Part shown: positions 50,817 to 61,105 of the stretch, piece by piece
Layout: each line of letters starts with the position of its first letter
Position numbering within the stretch: position 1 is the stretch's first letter
DNA from: Pseudomonadota bacterium
GTDB taxonomy: Bacteria; Pseudomonadota; Gammaproteobacteria; Xanthomonadales; Ahniellaceae
Length of the DNA stretch: 64,000 nucleotides
NCBI GenBank assembly: GCA_022843465.1
Contig: JALHNO010000005.1
Span: 148,691-212,690 of the forward strand
Direction: 5' to 3'
The notes under the pieces: model-generated
Seen by the model: only the letters and a program-made list of their open reading frames with translations
Told to the model about the DNA's origin: nothing
Database searches by the model: none
Translations under genes and position numbers: made by a program

Positions 50817-53642
50817 TCAACTGCCGATCTGGCGGCGCAGTTCGCGCAGTTCCTGGCGTTGCCAGCCTGGTGTGCCCGGCCAGGGATCCAGTATCTGCCG
50901 CGCTTCGCTCAGGCGCCGTCGCGCCGCATCGCGGTCGCTGGAGGCCAACGCAAGCCAGCCACGCGCCAGCGCGATCATGCCGATTCGCGGATGCCCCGCG
51001 GCCAGTCCCGCTTCCGCGCGGCGTGCGATATCGTCCAGCGCGCTGCGTGCCTGCTCCAGCTTGCCCTGACGACGCCAGCAATCGGCGGCGGCCTGTTCGA
51101 CGCCGAGTCGATTCTGGTCCGCAGCCGGCAGACCGGCACTCGACCTGGCACCGCGCTCAAACTCGGCGCAGGCGGCGTTGATATCGCCCTCGAGCAGACT
51201 GAGCTGGCCGGCGATCGGCGGTACGGCATAGGCCTCGATGGCGGGCGCCAGTTCGGCCAGCACGCGCTGTGCGCGCGCAATTGCGGTGCGTGCACGCCGC
51301 AGCTTTCCCTGGTCGAGGTAGAGGGCCGCGAGATTGCGCTGCAGAATTCCGTGGTTGACGCTGCGGGTCTGTGCGCTCGTCTGCATGATCGCCAGGACGC
51401 CGGTGAGTTCCTGTTCGGCCAATGTGTACTCGCCTGCTGCGCGCGCCACCGTACCGAGATCGCCCCGCGCGCGCAGGGTTTCCGGGTGATCGGCACCGAG
51501 CAGTTGGGTGCGGATCGCCACCACCCGCTGGAAAATCGGAACCGCCAGATCGGGTCGGCCGCCATGGCTGGACTGTCGCGCCGCCAGCCAGCCCGCGATA
51601 TCGGCACTGGTCAGATTGGGTTCGGGTGCGATGCTGTCGGCCAGTTCCAGCGCGCGTTGCAAGGTGGCACCCGCCTCGGGATGATTGGCGTGCACCTCGG
51701 CAATGCCGAGCACGCGCAGTGCTTCGACGGTATCCCAGTGGCCGTCGCCATGGCTGCGCCGTCGCAGTTCGAGCACTTCGCGGAGATCGCGCAGACTGGG
51801 GTCGACCTGACGCAGCTTGGCGAGCAGCGATCCACGCCCGGCCAGTATGTCGGCGAGCGCATCCGGGTGCACATCGGCGCTGTTGCGCAGCAGTTGTACG
51901 GCGCGATCGTAGTCGGCGAGCGCGGCATCGGTCGCACCCTCGCGATCGCTCAGATTGGCCAGTGCGGCCAGCAGGCGTGCGCGTTCCGGATCGGGCAGGC
52001 GCGGACTGGATTGCTCCAGCAGGGCGTTCAGTCGTTGCCGCTGGCTGTCGTCGACACGCCCCAGCTGGGCCACCTCGGCCGCGTTCAGTGCCAGCGCGGC
52101 ATCGACGATGCGGGGATCGCCGGGCGCCAGATGACGTCGGCGCAGCTCGTAGGCGCGCTCGAGCATGGGGACCGCCGCTTCGAATCGTTCGGTGCGTGTC
52201 AGCACCCGTCCGATCAGGGCGAGCATGCGTGCCTCGCCTTCCGGGTCATCGCGAAAAGCTTCGGCGCTGTTGCGGGCACCGCGTTCGAGCAGGGTGGCGG
52301 TATCCGGCAGTGAACCACGCGGCCGGGTGCGATCCTCGTTGAGCAGCAGACTCTCGACGAAGGCCAGCGACTGTTCGGCACGCTGTCGCTGCAGTTCGGC
52401 GAGCGCAGCCTGACGTTCGGCACGCCCGGCCTGCCAGAAGGCGCTGCCGGCACCGATCAGGATGGTCAGCAGCAGGGCGATCGCCGCCATGGTGACGCGG
52501 CGGTGCCGGACCAGAAAACGACCCAGCCGATAGCTGGCGGTTGGCGCGCGCGCGCGCACGACCCGATGCGTCTGCCAACGCTCGATGTCGTCGATCAGTT
52601 CGCCGACCGTGGCATAACGGTCTGCAGGTTCTGGTGCCAGACAACGCAGCACGATGGCATCGATGTCGCCGCGCAGCAGCTGTCTTGCGGAGTTCTGAGC
52701 GAGCAGCGGACCAAGCTTGGGTTGCACATCGGCACGTGAGGGCGCCGTCGGCAACTCATGCAGATCGGAGACATCGCTGCGCGGTGGCCGGCCGACCAGC
52801 AGTTGATAGAGCAGGGCACCGAGACCGTAGATGTCCATGCTGGTCGCGGCCGCGGCGCCGCTGAATTGTTCCGGCGCGGCGTAGTGTGGCGACAGTGCGC
52901 GCCACTGGGTCAAGGTCGGCGCCTCGCTGAGCACATCGGACTGGCGGGCGATGCCGAAATCGAGCAGGCGAACATGCGCTTCGCGATCAACAAGCACATT
53001 GGAGGGCTTGAGGTCGCGATGGATCACCAGATTGGCGTGCGCGTAAGCCACCGCGCGACAGACGTCCAGGAAGAGCTTCATGCGACCGTGCAGATCCAGT
53101 GCCTGCTGCCGGCACCAGTCATCGATGCGCACGCCATCGACCAGGGCCATCGCCAGCCAGGGCGTGCCATCGCTGGCGATACCGGCTTCGTACAGCGAAG
53201 CGATGTGCGGATGGTTCAGGCGCGCCAGGATCGCCTGCTCCTGGCGGAAGCGATCGAGCCCGCCGGTGCCGATGGCGGCAAGGCTCAGCAATTTGACGGC
53301 CGCGATCTGCACACTGCCAGCGGTCTGCGCCTCGCCGCGATAGACCACGGCCATGCCGCCGCGGCCGATCTCCTCGGTCAGCGTCCAGCGTCCGAAGCGG
53401 CGACCGCGCAGGCTGTTTCCCGGCTCGCTGGCAACGGCGATGCTGGCCTGATCGAGCACACTGTCGACATCGGCGTCGGCCCGCAGCAGGGCGCGAACGC
53501 GTTCGGCCACCGGATCGGAAAGCTGCATGGCGTCGAGTGCCGCTGTCCGCAGCGCCGGCGCCAGATCCAGCAACTGATCGAAGATCCGATCGGCCTCGCG
53601 CCATTGCTGGATCTGGTCCTCGGCTTCGGGTTTGCCACTCAT
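50817..53642 (-). CDS. Ser/Thr protein kinase with TPR region
   Basis: A 941-residue protein. Residues 1-80 are a helical N-terminus. Residues 85-365 form a complete Hanks kinase: GRGGMAVVY, Lys117, HRDLKPSN (208-215), DFG (228-230). A membrane helix (VTMAAIALLLTILIGAGSAFW, about 385-405) follows, then about 500 residues of TPR-like helical repeats outside. Members of this family in Lysobacterales and Planctomycetes are encoded next to ECF-like sigma factors. Here the start overlaps the sigma-factor stop by 4 bases, so the kinase probably controls that sigma factor by phosphorylation, an inference from context. Confidence 0.92.
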   Translation of the reverse strand: MSGKPEAEDQIQQWREADRIFDQLLDLAPALRTAALDAMQLSDPVAERVRALLRADADVDSVLDQASIAVASEPGNSLRGRRFGRWTLTEEIGRGGMAVVYRGEAQTAGSVQIAAVKLLSLAAIGTGGLDRFRQEQAILARLNHPHIASLYEAGIASDGTPWLAMALVDGVRIDDWCRQQALDLHGRMKLFLDVCRAVAYAHANLVIHRDLKPSNVLVDREAHVRLLDFGIARQSDVLSEAPTLTQWRALSPHYAAPEQFSGAAAATSMDIYGLGALLYQLLVGRPPRSDVSDLHELPTAPSRADVQPKLGPLLAQNSARQLLRGDIDAIVLRCLAPEPADRYATVGELIDDIERWQTHRVVRARAPTASYRLGRFLVRHRRVTMAAIALLLTILIGAGSAFWQAGRAERQAALAELQRQRAEQSLAFVESLLLNEDRTRPRGSLPDTATLLERGARNSAEAFRDDPEGEARMLALIGRVLTRTERFEAAVPMLERAYELRRRHLAPGDPRIVDAALALNAAEVAQLGRVDDSQRQRLNALLEQSSPRLPDPERARLLAALANLSDREGATDAALADYDRAVQLLRNSADVHPDALADILAGRGSLLAKLRQVDPSLRDLREVLELRRRSHGDGHWDTVEALRVLGIAEVHANHPEAGATLQRALELADSIAPEPNLTSADIAGWLAARQSSHGGRPDLAVPIFQRVVAIRTQLLGADHPETLRARGDLGTVARAAGEYTLAEQELTGVLAIMQTSAQTRSVNHGILQRNLAALYLDQGKLRRARTAIARAQRVLAELAPAIEAYAVPPIAGQLSLLEGDINAACAEFERGARSSAGLPAADQNRLGVEQAAADCWRRQGKLEQARSALDDIARRAEAGLAAGHPRIGMIALARGWLALASSDRDAARRRLSEARQILDPWPGTPGWQRQELRELRRQIGS

Positions 53643-54232
53643 GCCGGCAATCCCGCGGCACCGGCCTCACCCATGTGTGCGATCAGGAAGGCGCGCGCGC
53701 GTTGCCAGTCGCGACGGACGGTACGCTCATTGCACGCATGCAGTCGCGCGAGTTCGACAAACTCGACGCCGCCGAAAAAATGCATCTCGACGACCTCGTG
53801 CTGGTGCGGATTGATATCCTGCAAGGCGGTCAGTGCCTGATCAAGCGCCAGCATGTCGGTCGAGGGTGCATCGAGTCCGGGAATGCCGGTATCGAGAGTG
53901 ACATGCTCATCCGCGCCGCCACGCTTTGCGGCCTGGGTGGCACGCCAGTGATCGACCACGATCACGCGCATGGCCCGCGCCGCGCAGGCGAGAAAGTGGC
54001 GCCGGTTGTCCAGGCTCAGGGATTCGTGCCGGCCCAGGCGCAACCAGGCCTCGTGCACCAGGGAAGTCGGCGTGAGGCTGCGCTCGGCCTGATGCAGGCG
54101 GTTGCGGGCGATCGCCCGCAACTCCGGATACAGCCGGGTGAACACCGCATCCAGACTGGCGCGATCGCCGGCGCTCGCTTGCTGCAACAGTACGGTGATC
54201 TCGCTGTTCGACACGGCGGGTTCTTCGTTCAT
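53639..54232 (-). CDS. ECF-like RNA polymerase sigma factor
   Basis: A 197-residue sigma factor with a region-2-like N-terminus (LYPELRAIARNRLHQAER, SLVHEAWLRLGRHE, FLACAARAMRVIVVDHWR) and a region-4-like C-terminus (INPHQHEVVEMHFFGG, ERTVRRDWQRARAFLIAHM). This pattern matches the ECF-like sigma family that occurs beside Ser/Thr kinases (PF07638-type). No anti-sigma factor gene is present; the coupled kinase likely takes that role. Confidence 0.92.
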   Translation of the reverse strand: MNEEPAVSNSEITVLLQQASAGDRASLDAVFTRLYPELRAIARNRLHQAERSLTPTSLVHEAWLRLGRHESLSLDNRRHFLACAARAMRVIVVDHWRATQAAKRGGADEHVTLDTGIPGLDAPSTDMLALDQALTALQDINPHQHEVVEMHFFGGVEFVELARLHACNERTVRRDWQRARAFLIAHMGEAGAAGLPA

Positions 54233-54296
54233 GGGACCGTTCCAGTCTACGCGCTTGCGCGGCTGCGGTGCGTGATGAGTCGCGCAGGCGGGCTGC

Positions 54297-55553
54297 TCAG
54301 GCCGACGGCAGGGCCAGCAGATGCGACAGCCATAGCCCCGCGCCGAGCGCGGCCAGGATCAGCAGCAAGCCAACGGCGATGATCAGGCCGAAGCGGTGGC
54401 CGCCATTGACGAAGGCGAGCACGACCTTGCTGGAGGAATTGGTCGCCAGCGCCAGCATGATCGCGAGCATGGCGCTGTCGCGGTCGAGCTTGCCGGCGAC
54501 ACTGAGTTGGGCGACAGACGCGGCCGGCGCGTGGGCATCGGCAAATCCGCTGACGGCCGCGGCCGCGATCGCGCCACTCTTGCCAAAGGCATCCGCGAGC
54601 AGGGCGGAGACCAGCAGGATCACCGCCACCACGACGACGAACATCAGCGCTGCACGCATGTCGAAGGCGCGTCCGCGGGGTGCGCGCTCATCACCTTCGA
54701 GCGCGTGCCAGGCTTTCCAGCCGGCGAGTCCGCCGCTGACCGCGGCGACCGCACCGGCAAAGCCGAGGCCGTACAGTGAGGCGTGCAACAGTTCCGGAGC
54801 CAGCAGCGCAAGGATCACCGCAAGCTGGATGATCGTTGCCAGATTCGCCAGCAGGGCGCCCGCAATCGCACCATTGCGCTGACTCTCGTCGTTGCGCGCG
54901 AGCGTCGCCATGGCGCCAATGGTGGCGGTCGCCGAGATGAAGCCGCCAGCCAGCCCCGAGATCGGCAGACCCAGTCGTGGCCCCAGGCTGCGCTGGGCGA
55001 CGTAGCCGAGCGCATTGATGGCCATGACCAGCACAACCAGACGCCAGAGCTTTTGCAGATTGAACACGCCCCATGGATCCAGCGGTTCGTCGGGCAACAG
55101 TGGCAGCACGATCAGGACTGCACCGAGCAGAATCAGGCCATCCATCAGTTCCTGCGGCGACAGGGTCTTGCGCACAAATTCATGCAGTCTGGTCTGCGCG
55201 GCCAGGATCAGGGCGATGCCGGCACCGAGCCCGGCGCTGAGCGCGAACTCCGACATCGCCAGCACGCCGAGCAGAAACGTGATGAACATCGCCACTTCGG
55301 TGGTCAGCCCCGGCCCCGACCCGTGGTCGGCGCGGTAGCTCATCACCGCTGCGAGCCCGATGAAGAGGGCGCCGGCGACCACGGCTGGCATGCCGATGAT
55401 CGCGGTGATCGCGCCGCTCAGACTGATCAGGGTGAAGGTGCGGACACCCGCCACCAGGGGCGGGCCATCCTCATTGCGCCGGCTCTCGCGCTCGGCACCG
55501 ATCAGCAAGCCGACGCCGAGCGCGGTCGCCAGTCCCGCCATTTGTGCATCCAT
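54297..55553 (-). CDS. MgtC/SapB and DUF4010 multi-pass membrane protein
   Basis: A 418-residue membrane protein with an N-terminal MgtC/SapB-like part (LATALGVGLLIGAERES, GVRTFTLISLSGAITA, FLLGVLAMSEFALSAGLGAGIALI) and a C-terminal DUF4010 domain (SLGPRLGLPISGLAGGFISATATIGAMA, TNSSSKVVLAFVNGG). About 11-12 helices are predicted. Function in the family is unsettled; MgtC proteins modulate magnesium-limited growth and ATP synthase in pathogens, but that cannot be transferred here. It lies between the sigma-factor unit and dps on the same strand. Confidence 0.88.
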   Translation of the reverse strand: MDAQMAGLATALGVGLLIGAERESRRNEDGPPLVAGVRTFTLISLSGAITAIIGMPAVVAGALFIGLAAVMSYRADHGSGPGLTTEVAMFITFLLGVLAMSEFALSAGLGAGIALILAAQTRLHEFVRKTLSPQELMDGLILLGAVLIVLPLLPDEPLDPWGVFNLQKLWRLVVLVMAINALGYVAQRSLGPRLGLPISGLAGGFISATATIGAMATLARNDESQRNGAIAGALLANLATIIQLAVILALLAPELLHASLYGLGFAGAVAAVSGGLAGWKAWHALEGDERAPRGRAFDMRAALMFVVVVAVILLVSALLADAFGKSGAIAAAAVSGFADAHAPAASVAQLSVAGKLDRDSAMLAIMLALATNSSSKVVLAFVNGGHRFGLIIAVGLLLILAALGAGLWLSHLLALPSA

Positions 55554-55562
55554 GGCCGGAAC

Positions 55563-56045
55563 CTACTGCAACAGGCTGCGCAGCATCCAGGCGGTCTTCT
55601 CGTGTACCTGCATGCGCTGGGTCAGCAGGTCGGCGCTGGGTTCATCGTGCGCCTGATCGGTCAGCGGCAGGATCGAGCGCGCTGTGCGCACCACACTTTC
55701 CTGGCCGAGTACCAGCAGCCGGATCATTTCCTGGGCATCGGGAACCCCGCTCTCTTCCTTGATCGACGACAGCGCGGCGAACTGCGCATAGGTGCCAGGT
55801 GCGGGAAAACCCAGGGCGCGGATGCGCTCGGCGATCAGGTCCACGGCGAGCGCCAGTTCGGTGTACTGGGTCTCGAACATCAGGTGCAGGGTGTTGAACA
55901 TCGGCCCGGTGACGTTCCAGTGGAAATTGTGCGTCTTCAGATACAAGGTATAGGTGTCAGCCAGCAGTCGCGAGAGACCCTCGGATATTTTCTTGCGGCT
56001 GGCATCCGGGATACCGATATTGATCGCGGGTGCATTGGCGGACAT
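55563..56045 (-). CDS. dps: Dps-family DNA-protection ferritin
   Basis: A 160-residue ferritin-like protein with the Dps dinuclear iron site: His39 and His42 in [22 protein letters not shown] and the downstream Asp/Glu region ([17 protein letters not shown]). It forms a dodecamer that oxidises Fe(II) with hydrogen peroxide and shields DNA during starvation and oxidative stress. AAGGAGA lies 6 bases before the start. The N-terminus lacks a long Lys-rich tail, so DNA binding may be weak. It is divergent from hrpA (70 bases apart). Confidence 0.93.
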   Translation of the reverse strand: MSANAPAINIGIPDASRKKISEGLSRLLADTYTLYLKTHNFHWNVTGPMFNTLHLMFETQYTELALAVDLIAERIRALGFPAPGTYAQFAALSSIKEESGVPDAQEMIRLLVLGQESVVRTARSILPLTDQAHDEPSADLLTQRMQVHEKTAWMLRSLLQ

Positions 56046-56115
56046 GACTGTCTCCTTCGTGACTTGGTGGTTAAGCTACGCGCCCCCTGCAGCCGGCGTC
56101 AACACAGATATTGCG

Positions 56116-59100
56116 ATGGATGCGCACGATTCAAGCGACGTGAAGACCGTGCGAATGCTCCGGCAGCAATTGCCTGAGCTGATGGCACGCGATCAGCCAC
56201 GGCTGCGCGCAGCGCTTGATCGCCTGGATGCGCGCCTGCGCAAGGGTGTTGCGCTGGCTGCGGATGCTGCCGCCGCCGACGATCATGCAAGGCTGATCCG
56301 GTCCATCGATGCATCCCGTGCCGAGCGCGCCGCGCGTGCAGCCAGTGTGCCGGTCATCAAGCTGGACGAAAGCCTGCCGGTAGCCCGCGAAGGCGAGCGC
56401 ATCGTCGAACTGATTCGCCAGCACCGGGTGGTGGTGATCGCCGGTGAAACCGGATCGGGCAAGACCACGCAGTTGCCCAAACTCTGCCTCGCCGCCGGAC
56501 GCGGGCTGACCGGCATGATCGGTTGCACCCAGCCGCGCCGGATCGCGGCACGCAGCGTGGCGCGCCGGGTCGCGCAGGAACTCGGTACCGAGATCGGTGC
56601 CCTGGTCGGTTTCCAGGTGCGCTTCACCGATCAGGTCGGCGAACGCTCCCTGATCAAGTTCATGACCGACGGCATCCTGCTCGCCGAAACCCAGAATGAT
56701 CGCCTGCTGTCGGCCTACGACACCCTGATCATCGATGAGGCACACGAGCGCAGCCTGAACATCGATTTTCTGCTCGGCTATCTGAAGCGGCTGCTTGATC
56801 GCCGGCGCGATCTGAAGATCATCGTGACCTCGGCGACTATCGACACTGAGCGATTCGCCAGGCACTTCGGCGATGCCCCGGTGGTCAATGTCGAGGGCCG
56901 CAGCTTTCCGGTGGAAGTACGCTATCGCCCACCAGGCGGCACGACGAATGCTGCAGCCGATGCCCAGACCCGCGGCACCGGCTCGAAGCCGGCCCGTGAT
57001 CGCGCCAGCGAGCGCGCCGATCCGCTCGCCGACGCCATCGACGAGATCACCCGCGAGGATCCTCTCGGCGACATCCTGGTCTTTCTCCCGGGTGAGCGCG
57101 AGATCCGCGATGCCCACGATGCCCTGTCGCGCCGCAAGTATCGCGAGACCGAGGTATTGCCGCTGTATGCGCGGCTGTCGACGCGCGAGCAGGACCGCAT
57201 CTTCAATCCTGGTCCACGCCGTCGCATCGTGCTGACCACCAATGTCGCGGAGACGTCACTGACGGTGCCGCGCATCCGCTACGTGGTCGACAGTGGCGAG
57301 GCGCGGGTCAATCGCTACAGCCATCGTCACAAGGTGCAGCGCCTGCATATCGAGCCGATCTCGCAGGCCAGCGCCGACCAGCGTCGTGGTCGTTGCGGTC
57401 GCGTGGGACCCGGTATCTGTGTGCGCCTCTATGACGAAGCGGATTATCTGCAACGGGCCCGCTACACCGATCCGGAAATTCTGCGTTCATCGCTGGCTGG
57501 CGTGATCCTGCGCATGCTGAGTCTGGGCCTGGGCGCCATCGAGCAGTTTCCGTTTCTCGATTCGCCCGGCGAACGCGCGATCAATGACGGCTACAGCCAG
57601 TTGATCGAACTGGGTGCGCTGGGCGAGGACCGTCGCCAGCTCACGGCCATCGGTCGCCAGCTGGCGCGTCTGCCGATCGATGTGAAGCTGGCGCGCATGC
57701 TGCTGGAAGCCGAGAAGCTGGGCGCATTGCGCGAAATGATCGCGGTTGCCGCCTTCCTGTCGACGCAGGACCCGCGCGAACGACCCGCCGAGGCGCGCGC
57801 CGCTGCCGACGCCGCGCACGCCGAGTTTGCCGACAGCAAATCCGACTTTGTTGCCGTGCTCAATCTATGGAACGCCTACGCAACCGCGCATGAGGAGCTG
57901 ACCCAATCGCGCCTGCGCGACTGGTGCGAGGCGCGTTTTCTGAGTTTCCTGCGCATGCGCGAATGGCGCGAGCTGCATCGGCAATTGCTGCTGCAGACTG
58001 ATGCACTCGGCTGGAAGCTGCCCGCGCGCGCTGAATCCGCCAGCTTTGAAGCGATCCACCGCGCGTTGATTTCCGGGCTGCCGGGCAATATTGGACGCAA
58101 GGACGAAAAGGGCAGCTACCACGGCCCGCGTGGTCGTCGCTTCCAGCTGTTTCCGGGGTCGGCCTTGGCGCGCCATGCGCCGCTCTGGGTGGTATCGGCG
58201 ACCCTGCTGGATACCCAGAAGCTCTATGCGATCACCAATGCACGCATCGAACCGCAATGGCTGGTCGACCAGGCCGCCCATCTGGTGCGGCGGACCTACC
58301 TTGACCCGCACTGGGACCGCAAACGCGGTCAGGTGATGGCATTCGAGCAGATCAGTCTGTTCGGGCTGGTGCTGTTCGAGCGTCGGCCGGTGCACTACGG
58401 CAGTATCGATCCTGTCGCAGCACGGAGCCTGTTCATCGCCGAGGCGCTGGTGCCCTGCGAGATCGACGGTCGCGCCCGCTGCATCGCGCACAATCGCAGC
58501 GTCCTGCAGCGGGCCAGAGCAGAGGAAGCCAAGCAGCGCCGCCATGGCCTGCTGCGTGAAGACGCCGAACTGGCTGCCTGGTGGGATGCGCGCCTGCCCG
58601 CCGACATCTGCACGGCCGCTGGACTCGATGCCTGGAGTCGGCGCGCCAATGCCGAGCAACTCAAGACCCTGGAATGGCAACTTGACGATGTGCTGCAATC
58701 CGGCAGCAGCGAGGCCGATCGCTTCCCGCTGCATCTTGCGCTTGGTCGCGAGCGTTTCCGGCTGACTTACGTATTCGACCCGGGCAAACCCGAGGATGGC
58801 GTCACCCTGCATCTGCCCCTGGCCTGGCTCAATGCGCTGACCGCCGAACGCATTGGCTGGCTGGTGCCGGGATTGCTGGAGGCCAAGGCCGCCGAACTGA
58901 TTCGTGGCCTGCCCAAGTCGTTGCGCCGCAATTTTGTACCAGCACCGGATTTCGCACGCGCCTTTGTCGAAGCCACGGCGCAGCGCGATCAGGAATTGAC
59001 GGCGGCACTCGGCGCGTACCTCAAGCGGGTGACTGGCATCGAGGTGCCAGTCAGCGACTGGCAGGCCGCGGAGGCGGCCTTGCCGGCGCATCTGAGCATG

Positions 59101-60114
59101 CGCATCCGTGTCCTCGACGAGCACGGCCGGATGATCGCCGAGGAACGCGACCTGGCCCTGCTGCGGCAACGTTTTGGCGAACGCGCCCGGCGCGCCTTTG
59201 CCGAGCAGGCCGCAAGTACGCTGGCGCAGGAAGATCTGCGCGACTTTCCGGGCGAACCGCTGCCGGCTTCGATCAATGCGGCGTCCGGCATGCGGGCTTA
59301 CCCCGCCCTGGTCGATCGCATCCATCGCGTCGATCTGGCAGTGTTCGAGCAGGAGCCGGAGGCGCTCGTGCAGCATCGTGCCGGCGTCCGCAGACTGCTG
59401 CGGTTCGCCACCGCCGACAAGCTCAAGCAGGTACGCAAGCAGTTGCCGCTTGGAGCCAAGCTTGCCCTGGCCTACACCTCGATCGCCTCGCCCGAACAAC
59501 TGCGCGATGACATCGCCCAGGGCGCGCTCGATGATCTGATCGCGCAGACCGATGCCAGCCTGCGTTCGGCCGAATTGTTCCAGCTGGCGGTCAGCGAAAT
59601 CAGTCGCGAACTGTCGCGACGTGCGCTGGAGCGCCTGCAACTGATCGAGTCGGCACTCACCGGCTATGCCGAATTGCTGCCGCGCCTGCGGCCGGGCTTG
59701 ATGGGATTCGCCAGTGCCAATCTCGATGATCTGCGCGAGCAGCTGGAGCGGCTGATCCACCCGGGATTTGCGCGCGAATTTCCATTGGCGCGTCTGCGCG
59801 AACTCCCGCGCTACCTGCGCGCGATGAACCTGCGCGCCGAGCGCCTGCAAAACGATCCACGCAAAGATCAGGCGCGCATGCTGGTGGTGCGCGACTTCCA
59901 GGCCCAGCTCGAACAGCTCGGCGCAAGCAGCGCTGGCGCAGCGAACCCGGAAACCGGCGCGATCGTCAGCGATGAACGCCAGACGGAACTGGAATCAATC
60001 CGCTGGGCGCTAGAAGAACTGCGGGTCCAGTTGTTCGCCCAGGAACTCGGCACCCGCGAACCGGTTTCGGAGAAGCGGCTGCAGCGGATGCTGGAGTCGC
60101 TGGCGCGCGGCTGA
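56116..60114 (+). CDS. hrpA: ATP-dependent RNA helicase HrpA
   Basis: A 1332-residue DEAH-box helicase, the usual size for HrpA. Walker A GETGSGKTTQLPK is at residues 110-122, DEAH at 207-210 (IIDEAHERSLN), followed by VTSATIDTERFA, ETSLTVPRIRYVVDSG and the QRRGRCGRVGPG motif VI, then HA2, OB and a long C-terminal HrpA-specific region. In E. coli, HrpA acts on mRNA processing and rescues stalled ribosomes. ATG 56116 is chosen because the frame further upstream (to 55954) only runs antisense to dps. Confidence 0.95.
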   Translation: MDAHDSSDVKTVRMLRQQLPELMARDQPRLRAALDRLDARLRKGVALAADAAAADDHARLIRSIDASRAERAARAASVPVIKLDESLPVAREGERIVELIRQHRVVVIAGETGSGKTTQLPKLCLAAGRGLTGMIGCTQPRRIAARSVARRVAQELGTEIGALVGFQVRFTDQVGERSLIKFMTDGILLAETQNDRLLSAYDTLIIDEAHERSLNIDFLLGYLKRLLDRRRDLKIIVTSATIDTERFARHFGDAPVVNVEGRSFPVEVRYRPPGGTTNAAADAQTRGTGSKPARDRASERADPLADAIDEITREDPLGDILVFLPGEREIRDAHDALSRRKYRETEVLPLYARLSTREQDRIFNPGPRRRIVLTTNVAETSLTVPRIRYVVDSGEARVNRYSHRHKVQRLHIEPISQASADQRRGRCGRVGPGICVRLYDEADYLQRARYTDPEILRSSLAGVILRMLSLGLGAIEQFPFLDSPGERAINDGYSQLIELGALGEDRRQLTAIGRQLARLPIDVKLARMLLEAEKLGALREMIAVAAFLSTQDPRERPAEARAAADAAHAEFADSKSDFVAVLNLWNAYATAHEELTQSRLRDWCEARFLSFLRMREWRELHRQLLLQTDALGWKLPARAESASFEAIHRALISGLPGNIGRKDEKGSYHGPRGRRFQLFPGSALARHAPLWVVSATLLDTQKLYAITNARIEPQWLVDQAAHLVRRTYLDPHWDRKRGQVMAFEQISLFGLVLFERRPVHYGSIDPVAARSLFIAEALVPCEIDGRARCIAHNRSVLQRARAEEAKQRRHGLLREDAELAAWWDARLPADICTAAGLDAWSRRANAEQLKTLEWQLDDVLQSGSSEADRFPLHLALGRERFRLTYVFDPGKPEDGVTLHLPLAWLNALTAERIGWLVPGLLEAKAAELIRGLPKSLRRNFVPAPDFARAFVEATAQRDQELTAALGAYLKRVTGIEVPVSDWQAAEAALPAHLSMRIRVLDEHGRMIAEERDLALLRQRFGERARRAFAEQAASTLAQEDLRDFPGEPLPASINAASGMRAYPALVDRIHRVDLAVFEQEPEALVQHRAGVRRLLRFATADKLKQVRKQLPLGAKLALAYTSIASPEQLRDDIAQGALDDLIAQTDASLRSAELFQLAVSEISRELSRRALERLQLIESALTGYAELLPRLRPGLMGFASANLDDLREQLERLIHPGFAREFPLARLRELPRYLRAMNLRAERLQNDPRKDQARMLVVRDFQAQLEQLGASSAGAANPETGAIVSDERQTELESIRWALEELRVQLFAQELGTREPVSEKRLQRMLESLARG

Positions 60115-60130
60115 GCGTGGCCAATGGCAA

Positions 60131-61075
60131 TCAGCTGCGACGCCAGAACATCGCCGCGCGCAGCAGTCTGCGCAATTGCAGCAGCAGTCGATACAGACGC
60201 GAGCCGCGGATCAGGCCGAACTGCCGTTGCAGGGTTTCGAACTGGCTCTGGGTATGTTGCAGGTCGCGGTACAGACGCTGAAGATGGGCGTCACGCCGGC
60301 GCAGGATGCCCTTGAGTTCCTCGACATCGTGCGCGTTCAATTGCAGGCCAGGAGCGAAGCGCGCAGGCAGCGGGCGCTCGACATAGATCGTCGAATGGGT
60401 GTCGGCGAGCTCTTCGGGCTCGCGCTCGCGGGTGTAGAAATACAGGGCGATGGATTTCCGTGTGATCTGCTTGCGGTCCTCCGGCAGGCCAATCCGCGAA
60501 AAGCCATGCCAGCTCCACTCGGTGGTTTCGAAGATGACCGCGCGATTGAACAGCGGGGTGACCACGGTGATGCGGTCCGCTTCCGAGTGCGGGTCGCTGT
60601 GCAACTCAAGGCCGCCGCCCCAGGCATCGTCCCACTCGCGATTGAGGTAGATGATCAGGTTCAGTCGACGATGCGTATGCGTGACCGGGTGTCGATTGAA
60701 GTCGACATGGACATCGAGGTCCTGGCCTTCGCGGTTCTCGTGGGTGCCGCCACCAAAGTAGTGCGGGTCGTAGAGCAGGTCGGGAATGCCGGTGATCTGC
60801 GTCACCATGTCAAGGAACTCCGCGCTCTGGATCAGCGTATCCAGTCCGGCATAGCTGGGGCCGAGGGCGCGGATCTTTTCTACGACGGCCTTGTTGCCGA
60901 CCTCGCCGGCCTCATTGAGTGCATAGCGCACATCGAAGGCGGGAAAGTCTGCAAGCAGCCGATCCGCCACGGCCGGCTCCAGGAAATCATCCATCACTAC
61001 ATGACGGAAAGGTTCGCGGCGCTGGAACGTCTGGTGGTACTCGGCCAATCGGGCCCGTGTGCTGGCAGAGATCAA
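60131..61075 (-). CDS. 2-oxoglutarate/Fe(II) oxygenase, paralogue 1
   Basis: A 314-residue prolyl-4-hydroxylase-like oxygenase. The iron facial triad is His123-x-Asp125 (DVHVDFN) and His190 (WSWHGFSR), with Arg206 (TRKSIALYFY) as likely 2-oxoglutarate ligand. The C-terminal 80 residues are a coiled-coil and a basic tail (LYRDLQHTQSQFETLQ; RLYRLLLQLRRLLRAAMFWRRS). It starts at TTG 61075; this is supported by residue-for-residue alignment with the divergent paralogue at 61144. The substrate is unknown; cell-surface or secreted-protein hydroxylation are possibilities. Confidence 0.87.
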   Translation of the reverse strand: MISASTRARLAEYHQTFQRREPFRHVVMDDFLEPAVADRLLADFPAFDVRYALNEAGEVGNKAVVEKIRALGPSYAGLDTLIQSAEFLDMVTQITGIPDLLYDPHYFGGGTHENREGQDLDVHVDFNRHPVTHTHRRLNLIIYLNREWDDAWGGGLELHSDPHSEADRITVVTPLFNRAVIFETTEWSWHGFSRIGLPEDRKQITRKSIALYFYTREREPEELADTHSTIYVERPLPARFAPGLQLNAHDVEELKGILRRRDAHLQRLYRDLQHTQSQFETLQRQFGLIRGSRLYRLLLQLRRLLRAAMFWRRS

Positions 61076-61105
61076 GTGGAGTCCGGATTCGTGAAGAGCG
61101 CCGCG

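Noticed and set aside
57865-59850. 661-residue open frame on the minus strand inside hrpA
   Set aside because: It is antisense to a well-supported helicase with all motifs. Long antisense frames are common in high-GC DNA, and its product has no recognisable family features.
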